The notes beneath the pieces were generated by a model, which saw nothing but the letters and a program-made list of their open reading frames with translations, was not told where the DNA came from and did no database searches. Position numbers and translations under genes: made by a program. A stretch of 64,000 nt of DNA from positions 39,938,848 through 40,002,847 of the forward strand of contig CAIIXF020000006.1 in NCBI GenBank assembly GCA_903813345.2. The letters are read 5' to 3'. Positions 12,040 through 26,400 of the stretch are shown here, one piece after another. Every line of letters starts with the position of its first letter. Position 1 is the stretch's first letter. Origin of the DNA: Owenia fusiformis (lineage: Eukaryota > Annelida > Polychaeta > Sabellida > Oweniidae).

Positions 12040-13998
12040 GGTGCCATGAAAGTTAACAGGAAATGACGAAACAGGAAGTGACAAAATATTTTGCATTCTT
12101 AGACATTTTTTGAACAAAGATAACAGAGTTCTTGTTTGACCTCCAGTCAATTTAACTGTTTCCACATATCATTTACATGACCAAGATCACAATGTGCATG
12201 GTCAGAATGACCCTAAACATGATGAAAGAAGCTTTTTAGCCCTTTGAAAGTGTGACTGAAAAAAGCTAAAAGTAGGAGCTAGGGAAGGTCACTGAACAGA
12301 ATCTTTTGAATTTTCCAGAAAATGTGCCCAATATAATGCTCTAACTGATACAATCTTTGAAATTTTAGAAAATTGTCTTAATCAAAAATGGCGGTCATAA
12401 AAAGGAAAATAGATCGCTTTTCAAATCATTTTTTTCTTTCTTTTTTCTTTTTCTATGAATGATATCAAATTTTCAATGATTGTATCATTTAGAGCAATAT
12501 ATTGGGCACATTTTCTGAAAAATTTGAAAGATTCTGTTCAGTGACCTTTCCTACCCCCTTCTTTTAGCTATTTTTCAGTCACAATTTTAGAGGGCTGAAA
12601 AGGTTATTTCATCATGTTTAGGGTCATTCTGACCATGAACATTGTGATCCTGGACCTATAAATGGTATTTGGAACTAGTTGAATTGACTGGAGGTCAAAA
12701 CAGAACTCTGTTATCTTTGTTCAAAAAATATCTAAAAATCCCCCAAAAATTGTCACTTCCTGTTTTGTCATTTACTGTTAACTTCCCTAGGGTCAATACA
12801 ACCTACTTGAGATTTGTTTTGGTCATCGTATAGGAAAAGTAGTAGTTAAAACACTAGTTTGCTACTTTGTAGATGTATGGCACGTATATGTGTACATGCA
12901 TTGACAATTAATGTTTGGTAATAGCTAGTAGGGGTGTCAGAGACCGCTGACAGATTGTAATTTTGAACCCAAAAAATTGAATTATATTTTTGGCGGTCTC
13001 AGTAAATCAATGGGGTAATCAAGTCCTACGTGCTTTTTATAGGCCCAGAAATCAATTCTCGCTTATAAATGAAGCAAAATATTTTTTCGTTCGTGGGATA
13101 TTTTTTTCACCATATAACCGAACGGAAAGTTTTTGAATAGGATTACATGATCTGAATGGATGCGAGGATTCGATTGGCTGGGATTTGAGAAATTATGATT
13201 TGAACTTTGCCAATTTTACATGTATTCCAATGGGTGAAAAAGTAAGTTGCTTTCTACCATAGCACCTTAACAGGAAATGACAAAACAGGAAGTGACAAAT
13301 TTTTTTGCAGTTTTAGACATTTTTGAACAAAGATAACTGAGTTCTGTTTTGACCTCTAGTCAATTCAACTAGTTCCACATACCATTTACCGGTCCAGGAT
13401 CAAAATGTTCATCGTCAGAATGACCCTACAACATGATGAAATAACCTTTTCAGCCCTCTGAAAAGTAGGAGGCAGGAAAGGTCACTGAACAGAATCTTTT
13501 GAATTTTTCAGAAAATGTGCCCAATATATTGCTCTAAATGATACAAACTTGAAAAAAATGATATCATTCATAGAAAAAGAAAAAAAAAGAAAAACACTGA
13601 TTTGAAAAGCGATCTATTTTCCTTTTTATGACCGCCATTTTTGTTTCAGACAAGTTTCCAAGACAAGTTTCCGATTTCAAAGATTGTATCAGTTAGAGCA
13701 TTACATTGGGCCCATTTTCTGAAAAATTCAAAAGATTCTGTTCAGTGACCTTCCCTTGCTCCTACTTTTAGCTATTTGTCAGTCAAATTTTCAAAGGGCT
13801 GAAAAGGTTATTTCATCATGTTTAGGGCCATTCTGACCATGAACATTGTGACCCTGGACCTGTAAGTGGTATGTGGAACTAGTTGAATTGACTGAAAGAC
13901 AAAACAGAACTCTGTTATCTTTGTTCAAAAAATGTTTAAAAATGCAAAAAAAATTGTCAGTTCCTGTTTCGTCATTTCCTTTTAAGTTTCATGGCACC
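12040..13998. mobile_element. Compound palindromic element flanked by TTAA
   Basis: Outer TIRs beginning GGTGCCATGAAA are flanked by TTAA at 12036-12039 and 13999-14002. Two palindromes of about 740 bp each lie inside (about 12050-12790 and 13265-13990). Both use AGGAAATGACRAAACAGGAA arms, so the order is arm, reverse arm, spacer, arm, reverse arm. No transposase was seen. It probably arose by insertion of related elements or by an aberrant transposition. Confidence 0.7.
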
Positions 13999-14388
13999 TT
14001 AAATGCATTGAAATTGACACTGGGTCAGATTCTAGTCTATGATGCTAACATTAGCATCAATGAAGCACATAAAACATTTAAAGGGAAAACAAAATCATTT
14101 AATATTTTTCAGTGACTGTGTACCGTATGGGCAAAGTTTTTTTGTATGGCTATTTCAATAAATGAAATACCATGGCAATTTTATGTGTTGTATATACGTA
14201 ATGTAAAAATGTTAAGTCCATATAAACAATGGTTAACTGTGAACTAAACGTGTTATTGCTGAAATTAATGCTGAAACTAATGCTGAAATTGAATTGTGAA
14301 TAATATTTTTCATAGTATATATGATTCCTGTTTTCAGATCTTTTATATATTAAGCTGTTCAATAGCTAGTATACCTGCATTAGGTGCC

Positions 14389-14437
14389 ATGAGTGAGAGG
14401 GGCAATATTGTTAAGGAAGGTTGGCTCTGGTTACGAG
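14389..14437 (+). CDS. Akt-like gene, exon 1
   Basis: ATG AGT GAG begins a 16-codon exon (M-S-E-R-G-N-I-V-K-E-G-W-L-W-L-R) that ends with one extra base before the donor GTAAGG at 14438. It matches the short first coding exon of Akt genes in length and sequence. The start follows directly from this alignment. Confidence 0.85.
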
Positions 14438-17400
14438 GTAAGGATTAAGAAGCCATTATACAATAATACAGCATTAAGAGGGCATTAGAGTATGGTAAAC
14501 TATTTAAACCATGAATAAATAGAGTTTTAAAAACCTTTATTTGATTACACCATGGGGTTCTATCAAAATAATTTATAATATTAAAGTATTTCTCATTTTA
14601 ATTCGATTTTGAACATGCTTGGTTTTCAAGGCAGCCATTTTGAATTTTCCATCCTGAAATCTTGTCCAAAAAGTCCTATGTAAACCATCTACCAGGGTTC
14701 TCGCTATTACATACTGGCCTACCACGTGAAAACGTTTAAAAGGGATACAAGCTACAGTTAAGTTGCAAATGGAGGACGTGGGTTTCCATATTTCCATAAT
14801 TTCCATTTTACATATATTCCTACTGATCTACCAGGGATAGAATAGATTCATCAAGCAGTTTGTTGAATCGTATTAGCAAAAACCGCGTATAGGCAAAGAT
14901 AGGGAATAGTGGGTGCAGTTAAGTTAGGATTGAAGGCAATACGGGATACGTTTTACATCCATTCTCAATAAGAATGCAAATTCCAGGTATGAATCTGACA
15001 AAAATTAAAGTAGCTTTAAATGGTTTAAAGTTGATGTATTTCTATTTGAATATATGTTAAGTATCTAAAAGGAAAAATATCTTCATCAATCTCATACCCC
15101 TTCATGGAAAAGTCACATGTTGAAGCTTATCTAGTATTCATTTAAAAATGTAAGTCTCTGTCATTTACGTTATAGGGGGTTGTCGAAGCAAGCGACCTAT
15201 ATTTTTATTCAACATATTATTCTCATGTCTGTTTTTGTACCTAACAATAAGGATATATTTTGCCTTAATACTAAATCATACATCAGGCATTTTGAAGATA
15301 CACAAGTGGAAAGAATTCACATTGAAGTCAACAATTACATGTGACTTATTATTCCTTTTCTCAAACAAAACCTAAGTGCTACATGTCATTCCAATTTTAT
15401 AAAAACTCAGTTTGATAACATTAAATTTATATTTCTTTTCTGATTAGAAATAGTGTTCAGAATAAAATGATAGCCGTATCTTGGAGTTTGATATGCCATA
15501 CAAAATGTATTTGAGATTTGTATATCGTTACACCCTTGGTAACGTATATGATCCAAAAAAAGTAACATCGTAGAATGAGTCATATCATATGTGATCATGG
15601 TTAAACCATCAACTGGTGCTTCTTTTATCATGTTTACACTACATTTTAACCAATAGTAACATTTAAAAAACATAGTTCTGTGGACCATCATGTAACGTAA
15701 ATGATGGTGAAATTAACTAACTTTTGCAATAGAAACATTAAAGCTAACACAAACATTATTTATGCACAAAACACGTAATGAATTAATATATTGTCACATA
15801 CGCTATATGTTGGAATAAATATATACAGGATTAAAGGGACATAATCTTTCTTCACACATTTGTAATGCTAAATCCTTTGTAACGTAAGTGATTACAAAAC
15901 TTACAATCACAAGATCAAAACTATACTATATAATTTGTGATTATCGTCAAAAAGTAACAACATTCAGTGTTTACTCTTATATCATAGGTACATATGAACT
16001 CCTGAAACGTTTCTAAATCCTAGCTTGGACATATAGGTCCATAGAACATGAGTTTAAATCTCAGGACACAGATCTAGAGTTTAAATAGCCCTTTAAACTT
16101 CCCTGTTGGGATTGACTCTTCTACTACACACTCAAAATCTGAGACTCTCAGCCAAATAACGTAACATTCTAGAGACCATTGGAGATTCTTCTTTTCCTAA
16201 AAAATAGTATTTATCATCATCAGTATCACATGCAGTGCCTTTTCGACATACCAACAGTATTGTAAACTGCAGTGAAAAAAATCGCCAAAATGTAGCTCTT
16301 TATCTCCACTCTCAGTCCACATGATGGCCCTGTCAGAATACTCTTGGTTGTCTCTTCTTGTATGTCATTCCTGGTTCGTTTCATTTTGTGCGGTGCACTT
16401 TTAACACTGTTTATTTGCTTCAACAAAATATTCCTTTGCTTGTGGTAAACGTCGAGTACTCATTTCATTTTTGTCCAGCCAGGAAAGGCCCTTAAGCTTG
16501 TATCATCTTCCATCGCCTTTAGTAATATTATATCAACTAGACTTGAACACTTTTCAGGCATTTCCCCGCCAGTCATGTTGCGTCTGCTTCGCCTCTTCAA
16601 CTACGTGTTTTCCTCGTAGTAATCTTCTCCTCAACTCTAGGGATATCACTATGCTAAAGTTTGCATCGCATCACTTTTCCCCTGCACTCTTTGGTGTTTT
16701 TGGCGTGCTTGGACCCTTCATTCTATTTTTCTCTGCTTCTGTAAGATCCTTGGGAATGATTTGTGATTGTTTTTTCCCTGTTTATCTATGTTCAGGGAGC
16801 TTTGTTTTCTTATGGCTACGTACGTCCCCAAGTTCTACTTATCCGTTTTCTAAAGAGCCATGCATGTCCTTTTTGCAAAATTCCAGGCAAAATTAATATG
16901 AACTATAAATTGTGTGTTACTTGTACCACTGTCATAAACACGGTCACAATCATTGTTATCGGCATTACTTGGGTCATTGCTAACAGTTTTCTTCTTTTTG
17001 ATTTGTCTCCTGTATTATTACGCTATCTGAGACTAACATAACATGTCTCGGACGCAATGACATATTTTTTTCTTTTATGGTCTTTATCTTTTCAGATAGT
17101 GCACGCAGCTATTGAGACAATGCATTTATGAACCCGAGCACGCTCTATTTGGTGCTTTTTTCCTATCACGATAGTCTTCTTGAATTTCAGCAGGATGCTT
17201 ACCCATCTACGAAAAGTACAAGTTGATAAATGAACATATCTGTAAAGATTTGACGATAGAAAATGTGTGCAATAGAATTTATCAATTACGTTACCATGGG
17301 TAACGTAATTTATGACATAGAAAACGCAAGACTATAGGTTCACTTCAAAATGAATGATAGAAAAGTGTTTTTATGTTCATTTTCACATTTATACCGACTG

Positions 17401-20400
17401 TGTTTATGCCATAGATAACATCAAATTAACACTACATCTTCTTTTAACAAGAGAGATACTATATTAGGTGTGATATATACCTTAAATTGTGTGGATTTAC
17501 TCTAAAAAGGTGGTAGTGTTTCTTTATTCAGATTCAAATGAATATGGATACTCAAATTTCCCGCTTTATAAACTTTATTCAGAGCTAGGAGTATGGTAAC
17601 CGTTATTTTCGTACTACTAGGTATCGTAAATGATGGTGTCGTAAATGATGCAAATACCCTTTTGCTGGCTGTATTATATTCAAACAATGTCAATTTAGTT
17701 AAAAATACTGATCAGCCAGGGTCACTCCTACCATACAATAAGGTGATATAACATTAATATGCTCAGACACTTATTGCCTGTGGAAACTATGATCACGTAA
17801 ATGATTTTCTTATCTATAACTTCATGAAAAACGGGAATTATAATTTTCTGGCCCCCAAATCTCAACGTTTCAAATATCAACTTGTACGACGTTCTATTAA
17901 GTATTCAAATTGGAATCCAGATACGAATATGGCACATATAAAACATTAATTTTTCACCAGTTTTTATATGATTTATAGCACAAGGGGGTTGATATAAAAA
18001 AGTCTGGCGACATTTGTCAAGGAACATTTTCAACATGGTAAATATGTCAAAATGATAGTTTCTGTCATTTAACCAGAAGCTGGGATCGTCATGTGTATAA
18101 AACACCACTTTATATGGGATGTAACGCATGAAAAGTGTTCTAATGGCACCATACAATCCTGATTTTTGATATGGCGACAGTCACGTAACTGATGAATAGC
18201 CCTATTCTAGTACATATAATAAAATAGGTGTAACTGAGAAATTATATATTACATATGTGCTAGGTAGAGGGTCATATGTACTATTTATATATACAACAAA
18301 AAGTGATGTTGGTAATGTAAATGCTGAGATAGAGCCCTGGGACATCGATTTTGCATTCTTATTGAGAATGGGTGTTTAGTAAATCCATTACACTTTGACT
18401 TTGACTATCACTTACATTGATATGCAACAAAACCCACAGTTCATAGTTTCATGAATGCAACATCACTGGAGCAGATATAATCAAAAATCGTCTGACATTC
18501 TATATGTCGTGTAAAACTACATCTACCTGGTAATGGTTTCAGTGTTAAAGGTATCGAGTAGTAAGTACTTATATCATGAATCCCTCTTGATATACAGCAC
18601 AACAGTCTGGTCAACATTCAAAATGGCAGCAATAATCATTTGCTATATTTAAGGATTTAAGTCCTTGATTCAGTTTCATGTGGAATTATCATTCCTTGAA
18701 GGTGTTGTTTTCCAAAGGACCAGTGTCTTTAAGACCCAATATTAGCCATCAAGATATTAGGAATAAATTGTACAGGGATAACCAACACTGCGTCAAATGT
18801 GAAGTGTCAAGTAATTTATAGACGTGCAAAGATAGTCTAGAAACTCCGCTTCAAAACGTACAAAGACCTTGCTTGGATAGAGCGTGTCAAAAGTTTAGAT
18901 ATCTCTTTGCACGCCCGTGGCTAAACTTATCAAAACAAACATAGTCGCAAATAGACTGGTCACGTAATATTATGCGCTACGGTCACGCTTAGCTAATTAG
19001 AATTACAGTCTTTTTGACTAGATGTATAATATTTTTTGTGTTTATTTGATTTTTTATTTTATTTTCAGAACAAGATTAAACTATAAATATATATACGCAA
19101 TAGTCGAAACTAGTAGATTTGTGCATACAGGGAACTGATAGACCGTTGAAAAATAATCTGAAGGAATAGTGATATGTCACTGCATTCCTTCAGAACCCTA
19201 GTTGGAATGAGAACAGGTCCAGTGGCTTTTGATTGGTTTGGGCCAGCACTTTGAAAATTAAAAATGTTTTAAAGTGCATTGAAATTTTTTTATATGAAAA
19301 ACATATGCGAAATGCATGAAAAAACTCCCCCGATTCATTCTACAAAATACCCCAACTCCTTTATAACATTTCGAAATATAAAAATTTGAGGAAGATTTCC
19401 TTTATCTATAGATTCACTTATATATTCCATAAAATATTGGTTGCAATGTGTACATCAAACAAACGCAGATAGTTTAACAAATATATCATTTCGGGATAAG
19501 AATGACTTTGTCAAATATATGGAATGCATATTAAACTATTTCATCTTTGAACATGTTTTTGAAAAAAAGTACGCTTGGAATAAAAAATCTTCTAAAGGAA
19601 TTAAACTTGAAATACAAAAATATCTAGAATATAATGATCGAGCCATAAGAGAAAACAGAAAACCCGGAAAATATATGAAAAATGATTTAACTTTAAGTGT
19701 AAACAAAATGTTAATTTTTAAAATGGCCAGGTTTAGATTAGCAAACCATAATTTAAGAATTGAAACGGTGAGACGAGTGAGAAATAAAAATGGTACTAAA
19801 CATAATCGACTTGAAGTAAAAGACAGAATTTGCCAAATTCGCAATAGATATGAATTTTTTTAACAATCTAAGTTTTATCAACACATTTGAAATTATGTCG
19901 GATGAAGAAAAATTTAAGTTTTTAATGATTTCAATGATAATAAAGTTGTAAACGAATTGATACATTCTATAAATAAACTTTTACAACGTCCGGAGCTATT
20001 TGAAAAATGAATAAACTAGCTAGTTTGTACTCGAAGTACTCGAAGGCAAAAATCGCTTTTACAAACTGGTTTCTTACGTACTACAGAAGCCGGCTTCTAG
20101 AGTAACCAAGAAGCCGGCTTTAAAAAGCCGGCTTCTAGAGTCACCAAAATACCGGTTTTAAAAACGGGCTGCTCACTAACTGACGTACTACAGAAGGCAG
20201 TTTAAAAAAGCCATTTTGTGCCAAAACTATGAGTGTAAATTGCATTCTAAGCATGACAGTTTATGAATTTGATCACATTCATCAATTCAGAACAGATTAT
20301 GCATTGTATTTCTGTTTAATAATTAATTTGCACTCATAAAATAACTAAAATATTAAATAAAAAATTCTTGAAATATGTTAAGATTTAACGTTTTTTCAGT

Positions 20401-23400
20401 TTTCTTTCATTTTCATGCAAATTGCAAGAGAATAAGATGCATAATGTACATCAAAATGATCGGGAGACAGCATTCCATGATTCCAAGTTGCTGGATTGTC
20501 TCTATATAGCATGTGTAATGTTGAGCGAGCTGATTTGTAAACTGGCTCAAACTCGGAGCCAGTTTTGGAAGATGAACGGTGCGTTTTTATTAAACAGAAA
20601 TACAATGCATAATCACTGGCATAATTTGTTCTGAATTGATGAACGTGATCAAATTTGTAAGATGCATAATGCACATTAAAATGATCGGGAGATAGTATCC
20701 CGTGATTCCCATTTGCTAGATTGTCCTTAAATACCTTGTGTTAAATGGAGCGGCGAGCTGATTTGTAAACTGGCTTCAACTTGGAGCCAGTTTTGAAAAA
20801 TGAATGGTGCGTTTTTATTAACAGAAATACAATGCATAATCTGTTTCTGCTCTGGATTGATGAACGTGATCCAATGCATGCTTTCAATTCAATTAATACA
20901 ATGCATAATCTGTTCTCAGTTGTTGCATGTGACCCATTTCATCGATGTTTATGATTTTAATGCAATTCACAGTAAAAGTTTTGGAATAAAATGGAATATT
21001 GCAGACAATTTAAATATGTTGAGATTTTAGGTATATAATCAAAAAAATTAAGATATATTTTGCTTAACTGTTGTTTTCAAAGCTACATGTAGCTTTCAAA
21101 CTAGTTTTCTAAAAGCCGGTTTCTTGGTGACTGCAGCAGCCGGCTTCTCTAGCACGTCAAAAGCCGACTTTTAAAAACTGGCTTTTTGGTGACTGCAGAA
21201 GCCGGCTTCTGTCGAACATCAGAAGCCGGCATTTAAAAACGGGCTTCTTGGAAACTCAAGAAGCAGGCTTCTGTAGTACGTAAGAAGCCGGCTTTTTAAA
21301 ATCCGGCTTCTTGGTGACTCCCGAAGCCAGCTTCTGATGTACTATAGAAACTGGCTTTAAAAGGCTTCAGAAAGCCGGCTTTGTATATTTGCCATCGAAC
21401 CTTTTTGGGCGTCCAAATTTTGGCGTCTCCGTTCTGTTTAAAAACTATACTTTTTAAAAATATTCGGAAGTCCGAGGAGATAGTTAATCTCCCAGAGCAG
21501 ATCAATTACATTAATGATAAAAAAACGTTTTGAAATGAGTTATTATAAAAGCATATGTATCATTGATTTGATCCGAATTGGCTTCAAACCAAATCCTGCA
21601 AAAGTATGACTGATTTAGCCATTGCATGGGATCAAGCCTGTAGCCAGGATTTCTCAAGTGGAGTTCTATTTTTGCTAAATGTCCATCATGTGTATCTTTG
21701 GACCGTAGAAATCAACAGGTCGTACCCAGGCCGCAGATATACTCCGCGGTGGCCGCATGTCGGGCTTAAGGTAAACTTTCGTCTGCCGTAGGGTTTTAAT
21801 GGGTAAAACCCAAGTCACATTTTTCGTACGACGGCCGAACGTCGACCGCAGATTAATTAAATTAGTAATTTTTTGCGGCGAGCTTTGAAAAAACTACGGT
21901 CGCCTTGCGGTCTCCGTACGGCGTATCCAGTTTTTCTAAGGTTGCCGTATGTAGACGGCTCATCTTCAAAGGGATATCCTATCATAGGTCATCCCAATTA
22001 TAAGCGAAGCCATTTGCACTGTTCTCCGATTTAGACATTTTTGCATTTCTTATAACTTGTTTAAGTTTGAAATATTAGTTTGCATGACACAATAATTGGA
22101 ATATACAAATAGATCTTATTTGGATGAGCTGAAATCGATGTTGAACATTTTGTCCAGCAACTTGGATGATACTTATTCCAGTTATTGACCAGTGATCTTA
22201 ATGAGGCATATTGGGCGAAAATTAAAGGGTTTTTCTTCCTGTTGGTAAGACCTGGCTGGTTTAAATGACACCATAATTACAGTTCTTATTAAATGATGGC
22301 TAGGATGAATCCTAGATGATGGTAATACATCGTCTGTTCCCACACTCAAACACAGTCATAAGTTTGATGAAGCGAGATGAAACAGCAGCCATTTACGATA
22401 TGAAATATTTGGCACATACAACAATCATGTCAATATGTAGCCAGAAACATATAACATTTAAAAGTTAATGTAACATATGTGGTACCATGTTGTGTTGGGT
22501 ATGTCCTAGTATTTTAACATTGGCATGGTTAAAAGCAACATTGATTTAAAAAATGCCCTCCCACAGATTCGGTCTGGTAACATGACGACAGTGATCCGAA
22601 ACGAATGAATTATGGAAAAGGAGCCAATTATAGTACGGTATATAGTAGCCCGGACAGAATTGTTCAATGGTCACCTTTTCTTTAATAACTTTTTTAATTT
22701 TCAGTATTATCAAAATCTGATTACATAATTGAAAACTACAGTGAAATTCTGACATACAAAAAATATATTTAAGGAACATCTCTTAATATGTTGATATTAT
22801 AGGCATTCATAGTATGAGTGACGCAAATACAAAATTCACCATTTTGCTTCATATTTGTTCAAAATGGCAGCATATTTCGTGAATTTGAATGTTGAGTTGA
22901 GAGTAAATATTTAAAGATTGTCATAGGCCTATAAGGTCATGCTACCACCTTTACAATCCTGATGTAATGCACCAACTGACTATTCATCAAATACAAGAGA
23001 TCAACTCCCTCCAAGGGTATATAAACTCATATCTATTGAAATGTTCGGAATTGTGTTTAACAGGACGTGAAAAGGTGGCGCCCAAATGTACGGGGTGTAT
23101 GAGAGTAGGTCCTTAGTCTTTTCAAGAGCTCCAAACAGCCATCTCAGAGGCCATTGAAAAGCTGAAGAACATTTCACATGCATGCCAAGCATGGGTCAAG
23201 AGGAGTGTGACTGGGAAAGACATTAAAAACTGTGGCAGTATGACCGTATAGTTGCATGGGTTAAACGAACTAGGGTTGGTAATCCATTACGGGTAACAAT
23301 GGAATGGCCAAAAATGTAAATCCTGCAACCCCAACCAATATACTGTACATACTATGTACAAACCTTTTAGATACATATAGCGGTATACATAAAAGTCAAT

Positions 23401-26400
23401 TTAAAACAAGGTTTTAAATGCAGTCATTAGCTCATACTAAAGCAGCAGTCTATATGACTTCGCAGGCTTACGACATTTCGTAAATATTAATTTTCAAATG
23501 AACATTCAAATCCACAAAACATGCCACCATCTTTGAACAAATATGAGACAAAAATGGTGAATTATGTATTTGCGTCACTCATACTATGAATGCCTATAAT
23601 ATCAACAAATTAAGAGATGTTCCTTAAATATTATTTTTGTATGTCAGAATTTCACTCATTTTCAAATATGTAATCAGATTTTGATAATACTGAAAATTAA
23701 AAAAGTTATTAAAGAAAAAGTGACCATTGAACAATTCTGTCCGGGCTACTATATATATACATTATACTCTTAAAGAAAGTAAATAAATTATATAAGATAT
23801 TGAATTGAAAATTCCTCAAACATATTGCATATTGTCAGTCCGGCCATCCATCCATCCCGAAAAAACACAGAATAAATAATTTATCTCACCAAAGAGTTAG
23901 ATAAAGTTAGACTGATGAATCAGAATGACTTATTGCATATCAAGAAGTAAGGTCATTCCCCATGAAATTATAAAGGGTGCTCGTAGATCGCAAAGATGAG
24001 TACCCAAATCGTGCTATCACATACCTGTTTTAAAATGCCTTATCTGCATTGAAATTCAGAGTCATTCCTTATGTTTTTAAGGTGCTGATATAGTATGGCT
24101 TTAAACTATTAATAACAAAAAAATTGTAGATTAAATACGTAGCCAATTTTTAATAAAGGGAATAAAATGAAATAGAGATACACATCTACAGGGTGGGCCA
24201 AAACAATACCCAACCTCAAATCAGGATAAAAATAGTAACACTCAATATGGTACATTGACTCACATATCATTTTAAAGGTTATACATTTTCAAACAATTTG
24301 GTATAAAACACTATGTCATGAAAGCAATAGTAAAGTTTCATTATACTTATTTGGGAGGCTGGGTTGCTATTTAAGGTCTCCGGATTTAAGGGGGAAAATA
24401 GTAAATCTAAGGAATTATGTTAATTTTTTATTTATATCATTTTTTGTTAGGTGAATAGATGCTTGCGTATTGATATTTGCATCATTGTGTGACTTTATTT
24501 ATTGTTTTGAAATATAAGTACTGTTTAATAACATTTTACACGTTATACATTTAACCAATTTTAACAATTGCTCAATACACCCCCCTTCCCCCTCTGCGTC
24601 ATTGTGTGACTTTATTTATTGTTTTGAAATATCAGTACTGTTTAATAACATTTTACACGTTATTAATTTAACCAATTTTAACAATTGCTCAATACACCCC
24701 TACTCCCTTCCCCCTCTGCGTCAACAATAAGCTTCGAGTGGTAGCGCAATCTAGCAATAGCCTTATTGAGAGATTTCTGTTGCAATTCATTTCAGCACTT
24801 CAGGATTCTGTTTCAGCTCATCAATGCTGTTTATTGGATGCTTGTGATTGTACCATTTCCTTGAGATTTAGTCTAATTGCTCCATGTATGCTATCAACCA
24901 CATTAGCATGGGGGCTGTTGGGTGGCCAAGCATCGAAATCAATCAAATTGACACCTTATTCGCAAAGGAATGTCAATGTCTCCTTTGATCTATGGCACGA
25001 GGCAATTTCTTGTTGGAAAATAAAATCCTCGTCACATATGTGTTTAATGTCTTTTAATAGAACCCTTTTGAGCACTCATTGATAGTAAACAGCACTGAAA
25101 TTCATAAACGATACGTTTAGTCACACAACTATGCACATATATAACCATGTAGACTAATGTATTCACCTAACAAAATGATGTTCTATAAATAATTAACATT
25201 ATTCCGCAGATTTACTTTTTTTCTCCCTAAAACACGGAGACCTTAAAAAGCAACCCGGCCTCCCAAATAAGTATAACAAAACTTTGATATTGATTTCATG
25301 ACATGGTGTTATATACCAAAATGTTCGAAAATGGATTACCTTTAACATGATATATAAATCAATGTTTCACATTGAACATAGCTATTTTTATCCTGATTCA
25401 AAGTTGGGTATTGTTTTTTTAGCCCACCCTGTACAATGTCATTACTCGAGACTTAGCCTTTATACAACAGTTCAAAACCATTTTACCATCTTCTTCTTAA
25501 AATATTTACATAAATATCTGATTTGATTTTGATAGAAATTTTTTCATAATTTTCAAAGATTATCTGGTTCATGGGAGTTAACTTTAGGCTGGGTAATGAC
25601 TATATCATAATATAAACATAAATTGAAAGCATTATAGAAATATACTATACTTCATGTATAGGTAAAGTAAATAGATCAATCTAGCTCTTCCACTTACTGC
25701 TTTGTGTTTTTGTTATTATTTCTTGAGGTTTGTAAGTCAACATTTTGAAAATGTCAATTATCAAATTCCCAATGGAACTTCTACAAATGCCAATTAAACA
25801 GCATCGCCAAACAATAAGCAACAATTAGTAAATTATCTGATTAAGATTTTGCATGGGAAACCGAAGCCTAAAATGTTAAGATGGTACCATTGTCCCTTTA
25901 AGTCCTTTAAATGTCTGGCTTACATGCCTTTTGGGTGGGTTGTGTATGTCAATGGGTGAACCATTTGAAAACTATTTTGTTATCCAATATTACCATATAG
26001 TTGTTTTCTAATTAAATATAATGAAATTAAAAGTAAATTTTTTCTACATGTTCATTTCATTCATACAAAGGCATTTTAAGTGCTTTTTGACATTTTGACT
26101 TCACATCTTAGACATTAAATAATCAAGTTTTTACAAGATTTTACAAGATTTACAAGATTTACTAAATTTACTAGATTTACAGTCTACCATTATTGCATTC
26201 TATTTCAATCAAATAAACGGTGAATATGTGCAACTTTACATGATATTAAGTTATTTAAAGACACTATCCAATGAACCAGCTGTGTTGTATTGTCACTCGG
26301 CTTAATTACCCTTATATCTAATATGTTAATTGGAGTTTTTATACAAAATTGATACTCGAGAAACTTGATGTTTGTTGTTTCACGTTGATAAAAAATATGG

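Noticed and set aside
16471-16896. 141-codon plus-strand frame, possible membrane protein
   Set aside because: The hydrophobic, Ser/Phe-rich content fits chance translation of pyrimidine-rich DNA. I see no family similarity or splice support.
24738-25082. 114-codon plus-strand frame
   Set aside because: It is antisense to the Tc1/mariner transposase remnant, which explains the conserved-looking sequence.
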